From positions 1-64,000 of the forward strand of contig NZ_PGLQ01000004.1 in NCBI RefSeq assembly GCF_002802865.1: a stretch of 64,000 nt of DNA, written 5' to 3'. Position numbers and translations under genes: made by a program. The notes beneath the pieces are model-generated. The model was not told the DNA's origin. It did no database searches and saw nothing but the letters and a program-made list of their open reading frames with translations. The DNA is from Bifidobacterium scaligerum. GTDB lineage: Bacteria; Actinomycetota; Actinomycetes; Actinomycetales; Bifidobacteriaceae. How positions within the stretch are numbered: the first letter of the stretch is position 1; each line of letters begins with the position of its first letter. Below are positions 53,815 through 62,149 of the stretch, in pieces.

Positions 53815-53959
53815 GGCGTACGCGTACGCCACCGCAACGGTGCGTCAGCGTACGTTTTTCCAGAGTTATTCCACACTTTTCTGGAAGAACGTACGCTCAG
53901 TGAATATCAGCGTACGTTCTTCCAGAAAACAATCAAAGTAGTCTGGAGAAACGTACGCT
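53815..53959. repeat. Alternating 18-bp repeats forming mutually exclusive hairpins
   Basis: A 16-bp perfect palindrome GGCGTACGCGTACGCC (53815-53830) is followed by four copies of AGCGTACGTTYTTCCAGA in alternating orientation: 53847-53864 (+), 53880-53897 (-), 53909-53926 (+), 53942-53959 (-). Spacers are 15, 11 and 15 nt. Copies 1/2 and 3/4 can pair, or 2/3 instead. The block lies between the convergent patatin and SPFH genes. It may serve as terminator in both directions, but it has no T-runs. Confidence 0.92.
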
Positions 53960-54031
53960 GACTCGTTCACCAGTCAAGCGTCCAGCTGTAGACGAACAAC
54001 CAAGAGACCGGCAACCCGCACAAAAGAACAA

Positions 54032-54952
54032 TTACTTCTGCTCAGCGGCAGTCAGCATGGCTTTGGTCACCTGCTCGTAAAGATCCTGATACCCGCCCGG
54101 CGTGGAGGCCGGCAGCACCACGGTCTTGGCATTGTCGGATTCGGACAGCGACCGCATCACATCGAGATACTGGTTGAACAACACCACGTTGTTCACATCG
54201 TTGATGCTCATACCCACGGCCTGCAGGGACTTGATCTGATCGACGATACCGTTGGCGATCTCACGACGATAGTTAGCTTGGCCCTCACCTTGCAGACGGG
54301 TCTTCTCCGCCTCGGCCGCGGCCTGCGTCTCGATCTGAATGCGCTGGGCCTCGGCGCGCTGACGGGTGGCTTCCTTTTCACGCTGGGCGGCGTTGATGGA
54401 ATCCATCGCGTTCTTGACTTGCGGCGAAGGATCGATGGCGGTGATCAACGTCTTGACCACGGTGAAGCCGAACCGGCTCATCTCGTTGCCCACGGTTTTC
54501 TGCACGTCGGAAGCCACATCATCCTTACGGGCGAAGGCGTCATCCAAAGTGAGAGCAGGAATCGCGGAACGAAGCGCATCTTCCATATACGAACGCAACT
54601 GGCCGGCCGGATCACGCAACTCATAGTAGGCAGTGGCCACATTTTCCGGATTCACACGAAACTGGGTGGAAGCCACAACGGTAACGAACACATTGTCAAG
54701 CGTTTTGGTCTCCAATTGCACGTTGAGCTGATTGACGCGCATATTGGTTTTCATGGCGATTCGGTCCACAAACGGAATACGGATATGGATTCCGGCGAAC
54801 TGCACTTTATTGAATTTACCGAATCGCTCGATGATGTACGCCTGTTGCTGCGGCACGATGAAAATGGCCGAAAACAGCAACACGATGAGCAATACCAGAA
54901 CGACGATACCGATGATCATGGAACCTCCCAACATTGCCAGACTATTCGACAT
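54032..54952 (-). CDS. SPFH/stomatin-prohibitin family membrane protein
   Basis: 306 residues. One N-terminal membrane segment (IIGIVVLVLLIVLLFSAIF, about 14-32), then the SPFH domain (VPQQQAYIIERFGKF to DPSPQVKNAM, about 33-185) and a coiled coil rich in Arg/Glu/Ala (AAQREKEATRQRAEAQRIQ). The C-terminus has SINDVNNVVLFNQYLDVM. The QmcA/YbbK-like group scaffolds membrane proteases or microdomains. No NfeD gene is adjacent. The function in this genus is not established. Confidence 0.9.
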   Translation of the reverse strand: MSNSLAMLGGSMIIGIVVLVLLIVLLFSAIFIVPQQQAYIIERFGKFNKVQFAGIHIRIPFVDRIAMKTNMRVNQLNVQLETKTLDNVFVTVVASTQFRVNPENVATAYYELRDPAGQLRSYMEDALRSAIPALTLDDAFARKDDVASDVQKTVGNEMSRFGFTVVKTLITAIDPSPQVKNAMDSINAAQREKEATRQRAEAQRIQIETQAAAEAEKTRLQGEGQANYRREIANGIVDQIKSLQAVGMSINDVNNVVLFNQYLDVMRSLSESDNAKTVVLPASTPGGYQDLYEQVTKAMLTAAEQK

Positions 54953-55046
54953 GACAGTCTCCCCCTTCCGGGCAAGGTTTGCGGCGCGGTCTTCTTCGTA
55001 CCACGCCTGACATGTCCCATGCTAGCAGCGTATGGCAGGTGGACCT

Positions 55047-55074
55047 GGCTGAGTACACAAATGTGTACTCAGCC
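55047..55074. terminator. Hairpin after the NIL-domain ATPase gene
   Basis: GGCTGAGTACAC-aaat-GTGTACTCAGCC, a perfect 12-bp stem 5 bp past the stop codon, without a T-run. It is the likely end of the 55-60 kb operon. Confidence 0.6.
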
Positions 55075-55078
55075 GTAA

Positions 55079-56176
55079 TCATCTGTTTTCCGGTGCCGGC
55101 AACAACACTTCAACGCTGATGTTGCGTTCCCTCAGATACGCGATCGCCGCATCGATCTGGTCGCTCGCACCGTCGAAGATGACGACGAGGCCACCGATCG
55201 GCGCGTTCGCCACCACATCGATGTCCCCGAAGACAATGTTGACCCGGACGCCGAATCGTGTGGAGATATCGGAGACCAGCGCATCGGACACTTCCTTGGA
55301 CACGTATTTCATGCGAATAAGCCGTTGTCCCGGCTTCGGCTCCACCAGCGGAGAATGCGCTTCGATCAATCGACGCACCTTGCCGAGATTGGAAGTCGTA
55401 TCCACGAAGGATTTGGTCAGCTCGGCCTGTGGGTTGGCAAACAGGTCAAACACATCGCCATGCTCCACGATGGTGCCGTGGTCGATGACCGCGACCCTGT
55501 TGCAAACCTCGCGAATCACCGACATCTCATGGGTGATGATGATGATCGTCAGGCCGAACTTATCCCGCAGCCGACGCAGCAAAGCCAGAATGGCACGGGT
55601 GGTGTTCGGGTCCAATGCGCTGGTGGCTTCGTCGCTGAGCAGAATATCGGGATTGTTGGCAAGCGCTCGGGCGATGGCCACACGCTGTTTCTGGCCACCG
55701 GACAGTTCACCGGGATAGCTGTCCACCCGATCTTCTAAATCAACCAAAGACAGCAACTCGCGAACGCGTTTGCTGCGTGCGTTCTTATCCAGGCCTGAAT
55801 CCAGCAGCGGCAATTCCACATTGGCACCCACCGTTTTGGATTCGATCAGGTTGAACGACTGAAAGATCATGCCAATCTTACGTCGCAGCCCACGCAGCTG
55901 TTCACCGGTCAGATCCTTCACCTCACGCCCGTTGACGGTCAGGCTTCCGCCGTCGTAACGCTCCAGACCGTTGATGCACCGGACCAACGTGCTCTTACCG
56001 GCACCGGACAGACCGATAATGCCGTAGATATCACCCTTGCTAATGGACAGATCGACGTCATGCAACGCGGTTTTCTCACCCTGCTTGGTCCGATACGTCT
56101 TACTCAGCTTTTCGATGCGTACGAAGGGCTCAGAGGCTGCGTCTTGCGACGTGTTCTCTTTGATGGTCTCACTCAT
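55079..56176 (-). CDS. Amino-acid ABC transporter ATPase with C-terminal NIL domain (MetN-like)
   Basis: 365 residues from ATG 56176 (AGGAG upstream). Walker A GLSGAGKST near 52, signature ELSGGQKQRVAIARALA near 155, Walker B DILLSDEATSALD. The last 80 residues (RLIRMKYVSKEVSDAL to ISVEVLLP) form a NIL domain, known from MetN, where it binds methionine and shuts the transporter. The permease in this operon is of the HisM/GlnP type, not MetI. Such a mix suggests a sulfur- or methionine-like amino acid with feedback inhibition (inference). Confidence 0.9.
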   Translation of the reverse strand: MSETIKENTSQDAASEPFVRIEKLSKTYRTKQGEKTALHDVDLSISKGDIYGIIGLSGAGKSTLVRCINGLERYDGGSLTVNGREVKDLTGEQLRGLRRKIGMIFQSFNLIESKTVGANVELPLLDSGLDKNARSKRVRELLSLVDLEDRVDSYPGELSGGQKQRVAIARALANNPDILLSDEATSALDPNTTRAILALLRRLRDKFGLTIIIITHEMSVIREVCNRVAVIDHGTIVEHGDVFDLFANPQAELTKSFVDTTSNLGKVRRLIEAHSPLVEPKPGQRLIRMKYVSKEVSDALVSDISTRFGVRVNIVFGDIDVVANAPIGGLVVIFDGASDQIDAAIAYLRERNISVEVLLPAPENR

Positions 56177-56243
56177 GATGTGCTCCTGACGATTTCGGAT
56201 GGGGATATGACCGGCGAGGTGTGACGCGATACGAGTTCTCCGA

Positions 56244-57350
56244 TTACTGTGGGTCGGCAGAGATGACGGATCTGCCGATACGATCCGCCTCGCGTAGAGC
56301 GAGTTCATAACCGGCTACGGTAAGCTGCCGGTACGGGCCGCTGTACCCGGGAATGCCCTCGACAACATACGTTGCCAATGTATGAACCTGTTCGTCCCGT
56401 TCGATGCCGGTCTGCGCCAATGTGACCGGCAGTCCGATGCGATGAATGCGCTGCAGGTACTGCGTCAGCGTTGCCTCATCGGCACCCTGCTGGGCCAACT
56501 GAACGGCCACGCCGAAAGACACCAGTTCGCCGTGCAAAGGACGTATGGCCGTAGGAACCCACGTCCATGAATTGTAGAAGGCATGCGCCAGCTCCAACCG
56601 CGGTACGGCCTTGTGAGGCGCATGTGGACGGAATCCTACCGGCAATCCGGCAAGCAGCATAATCGAATCCACTGCCTCCGACTTGAGCTCATAGACAACA
56701 TCCTGTGGTGCCGCAGGATCATAGCGGTCCAGGAACTCGTGCTCCAAGGTGTCCCGAGTCAGGGATCCGATCCGGGTGCGCAGACGGTACAGCAGATCGA
56801 TGGTGGAATCGTCCTCGGCATGGCACTCTTCGTACCATTTCGCCAAGGCATCCCCTACTCCGGAGAACAAGTATCGTTCAGGTGCGGCAAGTATTACCGA
56901 CTTGTCAACCAGCACCAGTTCCGGCACGCCGTCGATCCATTCATGACGGTCCACCTTGTGGTCCTCGGTATACAGCAGATACACGCTGGTCCAGGCCGCG
57001 CAAGTGGCGGCGATGGTGGGAACAGTGACCAGACGTGCACCCGTGCGACGCGACACCGCCTTGGCCAAATCCATGACTTTGCCACCGCCCAAAGCGATAA
57101 CCAGATCACGGCCGGCTGCCGCAGCGGCAAAGGCATCCGCTCTGCTCACTGTAGGCTCGCCCTCCAGATAATGCACGACATAGTCGATACCTTGTCCGTC
57201 CAAGGCCTTCGACAACGCCTGACCGGCTGCGGCAAACGCACGCCGGCCAGCAATGACGAAGGCACTTCGGCCCAGATTGGACAGCAGCGGACCGGCGTCT
57301 TCAATCGACACGCTATTCTCATAAGCGTGAGGCATACGAATATCACTCAT
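56244..57350 (-). CDS. GldA-like iron/zinc alcohol dehydrogenase family protein
   Basis: 368 residues, glycerol-dehydrogenase-like fold: NAD-binding motif LVIALGGGKVMDLAK near 83-97, TVPTIAATCAAWTSV near 113, and the metal ligands aspartate in FSGVGDALAKWYE near 170 and histidines in ELAHAFYN and RPLHGELVSFG. Its substrate is unclear; related proteins act on glycerol, other polyols or 2-keto acids. It sits inside the amino-acid transporter operon, between permease and ATPase genes, which suggests it handles the imported compound. Confidence 0.85.
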   Translation of the reverse strand: MSDIRMPHAYENSVSIEDAGPLLSNLGRSAFVIAGRRAFAAAGQALSKALDGQGIDYVVHYLEGEPTVSRADAFAAAAAGRDLVIALGGGKVMDLAKAVSRRTGARLVTVPTIAATCAAWTSVYLLYTEDHKVDRHEWIDGVPELVLVDKSVILAAPERYLFSGVGDALAKWYEECHAEDDSTIDLLYRLRTRIGSLTRDTLEHEFLDRYDPAAPQDVVYELKSEAVDSIMLLAGLPVGFRPHAPHKAVPRLELAHAFYNSWTWVPTAIRPLHGELVSFGVAVQLAQQGADEATLTQYLQRIHRIGLPVTLAQTGIERDEQVHTLATYVVEGIPGYSGPYRQLTVAGYELALREADRIGRSVISADPQ

Positions 57351-57387
57351 AACGATGCATCCCTATCCCTATTGTTTTTTGACCATC

Positions 57388-58107
57388 TCACTCAGCGGCT
57401 TCACGACGATACCGGTTGAGCCAACGTTCCACAGCATTGATCACCCACGACAGCAGCGTGCAGGACACCCAGTAGATAACAGCCAGAGCGATGTACACCT
57501 CGAAATACCGGTATCCCTGAGAGCCGATGATCTTGCCCTGAGCCATGATGTCCATCACCGACACAGTGAATGCCAGCGAGGTGTTCTTCAGCAATTTGAG
57601 CAGACTGTTGCCGAGATTCGGGATTGCGATACGCAACGCATCCGGCAGAATCACGCGTCTCATGACCTGCCATTCAGTCAGGCCGAACGAGCGGGCCGCC
57701 TCCACAGGACCGGGATCCACCGATTCGATGGCACCTCGAATGGTCTCACGCTGGTAGGCACCCTCGTTGAGACTGTACGCAATCAGCACGCTGAGCAAAG
57801 CGGGGATACCCTGTACCGAGAAATCAGTTCCGAAATTGGCGTTCCACAGACGGATGCCGATGGGAATGCCGAAGTAGATAAGATAGAGCTGCACCAGCAA
57901 CGGCGTTCCGCGGATGAAAGACACATACAGATCACCCAGTTGGACCAGCACCGGTATGCGAGTCAGCTTGATCAACGCGCAGATGAAGCCCAGCAGCACG
58001 CCTCCCACGAATGCCACCACCACGATAAGCACGGTAATCGGGAAATACGGCATAACCTTGGGAAATACTCCAAGGAAGAAGTTGAAATCGAAAATGGTTG
58101 TACTCAT
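57388..58107 (-). CDS. Amino-acid ABC transporter permease (HisM/GlnP type)
   Basis: 239 residues with about five membrane segments. The HEQ signature region is intact: FIRGTPLLVQLYLIYFGIPIG near 85-105 and the EAA loop VEAARSFGLTEWQVMRRVILPDALRIAIPNL split across 155-185. It is a polar-amino-acid permease, probably a homodimer since no second permease gene is present. It works with the binding protein (59439) and ATPase (55079) of the same operon. Confidence 0.93.
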   Translation of the reverse strand: MSTTIFDFNFFLGVFPKVMPYFPITVLIVVVAFVGGVLLGFICALIKLTRIPVLVQLGDLYVSFIRGTPLLVQLYLIYFGIPIGIRLWNANFGTDFSVQGIPALLSVLIAYSLNEGAYQRETIRGAIESVDPGPVEAARSFGLTEWQVMRRVILPDALRIAIPNLGNSLLKLLKNTSLAFTVSVMDIMAQGKIIGSQGYRYFEVYIALAVIYWVSCTLLSWVINAVERWLNRYRREAAE

Positions 58108-58210
58108 GGCAATGCTCCTAGCGCGGTGAAATCTGGGATGTCCTATGGGAGTTTCAGCTCATCGAGTTTCGGCTCACCGGGGTTTTGTTGTCGCTCGATT
58201 GCGTCGAACG

Positions 58211-59323
58211 TTACACCAATGGCGCGAACTGGGTGGTATCGAGTCCGAGTCGCCTCATAATCTCATGGATCTCATCCTCAGTTTGCGGATATAGCGGAAT
58301 ACCATGTGCCGTTCTCTCTTCGCGGGCTATCGCTTCCTTATCTCCATGGACGTAGACTCGATGTCCCTCGACTGGCGGCAATGCCCGCACCTCATCGAGG
58401 AATTGGCTGAACCGTCGATAGATGGCTTCGCGATCGCCGAACAACGCCGGATCCACGGCTATGAAGTTATGGCACAACGCAGTATTGATATCCGACTCCT
58501 TGGACTCATGGGAGAGATGGCCTTGAGCCAGAATTCCAGTCAACAACTCGACCACCATCGAAAAACCATAGCCTTTATGTCCGCCGGTGTATTCGCTGAC
58601 CCCTCCCAAAGGCACCAGTGCAAACTCTCCGGTTTTGGCGTCCAGCTTGGGAACGGCCGCTTCGGCGTCGGTGATCGTCCGGTACTGTCGGTCAACCACC
58701 CAGGTGGCCGGCAACGGCTCATGGCGCTTCGCGTACAGTTCCACTTTGCCCTGCGCCACGCAGCTGGTGGCCGCATCGAAGAAGAACGGATGCGGCTCGG
58801 CAGGCACGGCGAAGGCAATCGGATTGGTGCCCAGATACTCCTGCGTTGAGAACAGCGGCAGAACTCCAGGCGTGGTATTGGTGCTGGAGATGCCGATGAG
58901 ACCTTGTTGGGCGGCGAGCTGAGCATAGTAGCCCGACGCGCCATAATGATTCGAATTACGCACGACCACAAAACCGATGCCGTGAGCCTGAGCCTTGGCG
59001 ATGGCAAGTTTCATGGCCTTGGCACCGGCCACCTGTCCCATGGAGAAATGCGCGTCAATCGTTGCCGAGAGCGGCGTCTCATGAACGATTTCGCTGTCCG
59101 CATGCACACGTACCTTGCCTCGCCGGACTTTACGGTCATACATGCTCAATCGCTGCACTCCATGCGATTCGATACCGTTCACATCAGTGAACACCAACGA
59201 ATCGGCCACGATCTCACTATCGTCCGCACTGAACCCGTAGGCAAGATAGATATCCCGAACCGTCTGCCGCAAAACAGGTACAGCATATCGGTTTCGATTG
59301 TCATGCGCTGCATGCACTGTCAT
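58211..59323 (-). CDS. LDH2/malate dehydrogenase family oxidoreductase
   Basis: 370 residues from ATG 59323, with GGAG about 8 bp upstream; ATG 59335 is possible. Family features: DVNGIESHGVQRL near 45, where the histidine is catalytic, SNHYGASGYYAQLAAQQG near 118, GTNPIAFAVP near 160 and GGHKGYGFSMVVELLTGILAQG near 250. Members reduce 2-keto acids or cyclic imines with NAD(P)H (malate, lactate, ureidoglycolate, piperideine-2-carboxylate). Its place after the binding-protein gene in an amino-acid importer operon points to an amino- or imino-acid-derived substrate, not to central malate metabolism. Confidence 0.88.
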   Translation of the reverse strand: MTVHAAHDNRNRYAVPVLRQTVRDIYLAYGFSADDSEIVADSLVFTDVNGIESHGVQRLSMYDRKVRRGKVRVHADSEIVHETPLSATIDAHFSMGQVAGAKAMKLAIAKAQAHGIGFVVVRNSNHYGASGYYAQLAAQQGLIGISSTNTTPGVLPLFSTQEYLGTNPIAFAVPAEPHPFFFDAATSCVAQGKVELYAKRHEPLPATWVVDRQYRTITDAEAAVPKLDAKTGEFALVPLGGVSEYTGGHKGYGFSMVVELLTGILAQGHLSHESKESDINTALCHNFIAVDPALFGDREAIYRRFSQFLDEVRALPPVEGHRVYVHGDKEAIAREERTAHGIPLYPQTEDEIHEIMRRLGLDTTQFAPLV

Positions 59324-59438
59324 ATCACGCTCCATAGTTGACGACGAACAGGCGCCTCGATGCAAGGCGCCTGCCGAACTCATACCGAACTGTTCGACCT
59401 AATACCCGGCCTAATACCGCAATGGTCAGTTCCTATGA

Positions 59439-60302
59439 TCAGTTCTTGGTGTAGTCTACGCCGAAATGTTCGATGGAGATCTTCGACAAAGTACCGTCGT
59501 CAATGATCTCCTTCAGCCCCTTGTCGAAGGCCTTCTTGGCTTCGGTGCTCTTCTCATCCTTGCCGAACAGGAAGTACGCCTTGTTGCCTTGACCGCCTTG
59601 TTCATCAGCCGGCAGATCCACCACCTTCAGATCCGTGCCATGCTCCTTGGCGTAGACCTGGGCGGTAGGACCGTTCACAACGGTGGCGTCCGCCTGCCCG
59701 TTCTCCACAGTCAGCAGCAGATCGCCGGCGCTGTAGTCGCCATGCACCAGGTTGCTGGCCTCATCAGGATTATCCTTATTGAAAGCCTCCAGCAGGTTCT
59801 GCACCGCGGATCCATCGGAGAACGTGCTGACGGTCTTACCGGCAAGATCCTTGAGGCTGCTCACCTTACCGTCAAAACGTTCCGGGTTGTAGGCGATCGC
59901 GTAAGTGACGTTGAGGTAGCTCTGGTCGCTGAACTGGTACTTCTGCTCACGTTCGGCATTCTTGAATACATCGTTGGCCACTACCTGATACTGGCCGGCG
60001 TCAACACCCAGGAACAAGGACTGGAAATCCGTGGAATTCCAGTGCAGCTTGATTTCCGGCAGCTTCTCATCGATGGCTTTGGCCACATCGATGTCATAGC
60101 CTTCGAGCTCTCCCTTGTCGTTCTTCCATGTGTACGGCTTGGAGGCCACACCGGAAGCGATCTCGATGGTGGTGACGCCCGAATCAGACTTCTCTGATGA
60201 GCTGGCGGAAGATGCGCCGCCATCCGTATTCGAGCATCCGGCCAGCAAACCAAGAGAGACCAGTACGGCAAGTCCCGCAGCAGCAATACGACGAGTGGCC
60301 AT
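59439..60302 (-). CDS. Amino-acid ABC transporter solute-binding lipoprotein (family 3)
   Basis: 287 residues from ATG 60302 (AAGGAAAGGG upstream). Signal peptide MATRRIAAAGLAVLVSLG with lipobox LAGC. The mature protein is a family-3 binding protein: KPYTWKNDKGELEGYDIDVAKAI near 60, HWNSTDFQSLFLGVDAGQYQVVAND split near 85-110, and a C-terminal KAYFLFGKDEKSTEAKKAFDKGLKEI region. Such proteins bind polar or sulfur amino acids such as cystine. It is the first gene of the operon and its promoter is clear. Confidence 0.93.
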   Translation of the reverse strand: MATRRIAAAGLAVLVSLGLLAGCSNTDGGASSASSSEKSDSGVTTIEIASGVASKPYTWKNDKGELEGYDIDVAKAIDEKLPEIKLHWNSTDFQSLFLGVDAGQYQVVANDVFKNAEREQKYQFSDQSYLNVTYAIAYNPERFDGKVSSLKDLAGKTVSTFSDGSAVQNLLEAFNKDNPDEASNLVHGDYSAGDLLLTVENGQADATVVNGPTAQVYAKEHGTDLKVVDLPADEQGGQGNKAYFLFGKDEKSTEAKKAFDKGLKEIIDDGTLSKISIEHFGVDYTKN

Positions 60303-60494
60303 GAAGTTCCCTTTCCTTCTCATTATGACGAGCGCAAGCCTTCCATTCGCGTTACCCGAACATCGGTTTCCTGACGTCGCACGGCATGACCGACCAACCT
60401 GCTTGCGCAATGACATCTAACCTAACATCACAGCACAGGTCAAACGCGCTGTCGCTTATACGCTTTGCTTATACGACGCTCAATCCCGGCCTGA

Positions 60495-60523
60495 ATACTA
60501 TGTACGATGAATCGTTCAAACAA
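60495..60523 (-). promoter_or_regulatory. Promoter of the binding-protein operon
   Basis: On the minus strand: -35 TTGTTT (60518-60523), 17-bp spacer, -10 TAGTAT (60495-60500), giving a leader of nearly 190 nt. In that leader GCTTATACG occurs twice (60451-60474 region). No riboswitch class could be recognised. Confidence 0.6.
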
Positions 60524-60651
60524 ACATTTATAGATGTCTCAGCGTGGCCCGGCCACACTCTTTTTACACTGGAAGTCGCTTTACGATCGTCACCGCGATA
60601 TGCGCGGGACACCTTTACACCATGCATCATTCATAGAGGGGGGAACAATCC

Positions 60652-61791
60652 ATGACTCAATTGGAGCGCATCGTCATTGACGGCCATACCGATCTGGCCC
60701 AACGCGACGGCAATATCACATTTGATCTGAGCAAGGCAGCCGAGGGAGGCCTGAACGCCGCCGTCGTTCCCGCGCATGCCGGGCTCATTGCCAACACCGC
60801 CGCTGCCGGCACAGGCTCCGATGAACTGGAGGCAACCTATCAGGCCATCATTCGCACGGTTGCCGACTCAAACGGCAAGGCCGCCTTGGCGCGTTCGGCG
60901 GATGAGGTACGCAGCAACGCCGCCAATGGCGTGTTCTCCTTTATCCTCGGTTTCCAGAACGCACGTCCGCTCACCACGCTGGAGGATGTACGCCGTTGGA
61001 TCGATCGTGGTGTAAGCGTGTTCGACTTCGGTTTCATCGGCAGCAACCAATGGGCTCAGTCAGCACGTCCCTATCCATATGCCAGCGTGCCTGGGGCCGA
61101 ACAGGGCTTGAGCGAACTGGCGCTCGAAGCCATAGCATTGCTCAATGAGCATGGCGTGATCGTGGATACCGCACAGCTCTCTCCCGCTGCGCGCAAGCTG
61201 GCGCTTGAGCATTCGCAAGCTCCGATTATCGCTTCGCACAACGGACTCAAATCCATAGTGGGTCCAGTGGACCGTGCATTGTCCGATGATGAGATCCGTC
61301 AGATCGCCGACCAGGATGGACTGGTGCAAGTGGTGGCCTTTGACGGATACCTTACGTTCCGCGGATCCGATCCTGATATCGCCAAGGCGATCGGAGACCT
61401 GCGCGAACGGTTCGGCCTGCCGCGCTACGCCGGCCCTGCGGATTATTACGAGACGCTCGACAAGGAGACCGCCGATTGGGACGCACAAAAGTTCGGCGAC
61501 TATCTGAAGGAATACCATACGGCCGTTCGCCATGGCTGGCCGCATAGCACGGTATCGACTTTGGCCGATGCCATCGATCATGTCATCGATGTCGCCGGCG
61601 CCGATCACGTGGGCTTCGCCTCGGACTTCAATCACGGCGGCGGCATTGCCGGCTGGCTCAATCACGCTGATACGGCGAATGTGGTGGATGAGATCGCACG
61701 CCGTCACGATGAGCAGACCACGGCGAAGATTGTCGGCGGCAACCTTCTTGCCGTCTGGCAGCATGTGCAGGAACTGGCCACGGCACGCTGA
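60652..61791 (+). CDS. M19-family (membrane/renal) dipeptidase
   Basis: 379 residues, GAGGGGGG upstream. The zinc motif IDGHTD near residue 9 (HxD), a bridging acidic residue in the barrel, SHNGLKSI near 185 and VGFASDFNHGGG near 315 fit family M19. These enzymes cleave dipeptides, including those with a C-terminal D-residue, and some split N-acyl or opine-like compounds. It is divergent from the amino-acid importer operon and shares its 349-bp promoter region, so it may supply or process the same solute. No signal peptide. Confidence 0.9.
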   Translation: MTQLERIVIDGHTDLAQRDGNITFDLSKAAEGGLNAAVVPAHAGLIANTAAAGTGSDELEATYQAIIRTVADSNGKAALARSADEVRSNAANGVFSFILGFQNARPLTTLEDVRRWIDRGVSVFDFGFIGSNQWAQSARPYPYASVPGAEQGLSELALEAIALLNEHGVIVDTAQLSPAARKLALEHSQAPIIASHNGLKSIVGPVDRALSDDEIRQIADQDGLVQVVAFDGYLTFRGSDPDIAKAIGDLRERFGLPRYAGPADYYETLDKETADWDAQKFGDYLKEYHTAVRHGWPHSTVSTLADAIDHVIDVAGADHVGFASDFNHGGGIAGWLNHADTANVVDEIARRHDEQTTAKIVGGNLLAVWQHVQELATAR

Positions 61792-61825
61792 TTCCGCGCG
61801 TATCCGTTGACTCGGTGATATGGGC

Positions 61826-61885
61826 CGGTGATATGGTTTGGTCTCCTCGGGATTGATGTTCCGAGGAGACCAAACCATATCACCG
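61826..61885. repeat. Inverted repeat C: 25-bp perfect arms, 10-nt loop
   Basis: 61826-61850 and 61861-61885 are exact reverse complements (after the first C the arm starts GGTGATATGGTTTGGTCTCC). It lies 35 bp past the dipeptidase stop. No T-run follows on either strand. The arm contains GATATG and GGTCTCC, which also occur, in the other order, in the arm of repeat B. Confidence 0.9.
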
Positions 61886-61978
61886 CGCCGAAGCCGTTCG
61901 GGAACAAATGCCGTTCCGAAACGGATCTGAAGGTCGTGGATCCGCCGAAGACCCCAACAGGCATTGTTCGGCTCTGAC

Positions 61979-62040
61979 ATAAGCCGTGGCTATGAACTTG
62001 TTCTCCATCGAAACCGTTCTATAGCCACGGCTTATAGGCG
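61979..62040. repeat. Inverted repeat D upstream of the sulfhydrylase gene
   Basis: ATAAGCCGTGGCTAT (61979-61993) is exactly complementary to 62021-62035. After a single bulged T the stem continues GAAC/GTTC. It stands about 115 bp before the start codon at 62150 and could be part of the leader or end the previous transcript. Confidence 0.85.
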
Positions 62041-62149
62041 TATATCGGCAATCGCAATATCCTTCTGCCAGTGTCAACCGGCAAAACTTGCTAAGTTCGA
62101 ATGCGGAACTGTTTTTCAACACATTGCACAGGCACGAGAAGAGGAACTG

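Noticed and set aside
55079-56176. Calling the ATPase metN of a MetNIQ methionine transporter
   Set aside because: Only the ATPase has MetN features; the permease is HisM/GlnP-like and the binding protein is family 3, not MetQ-like.
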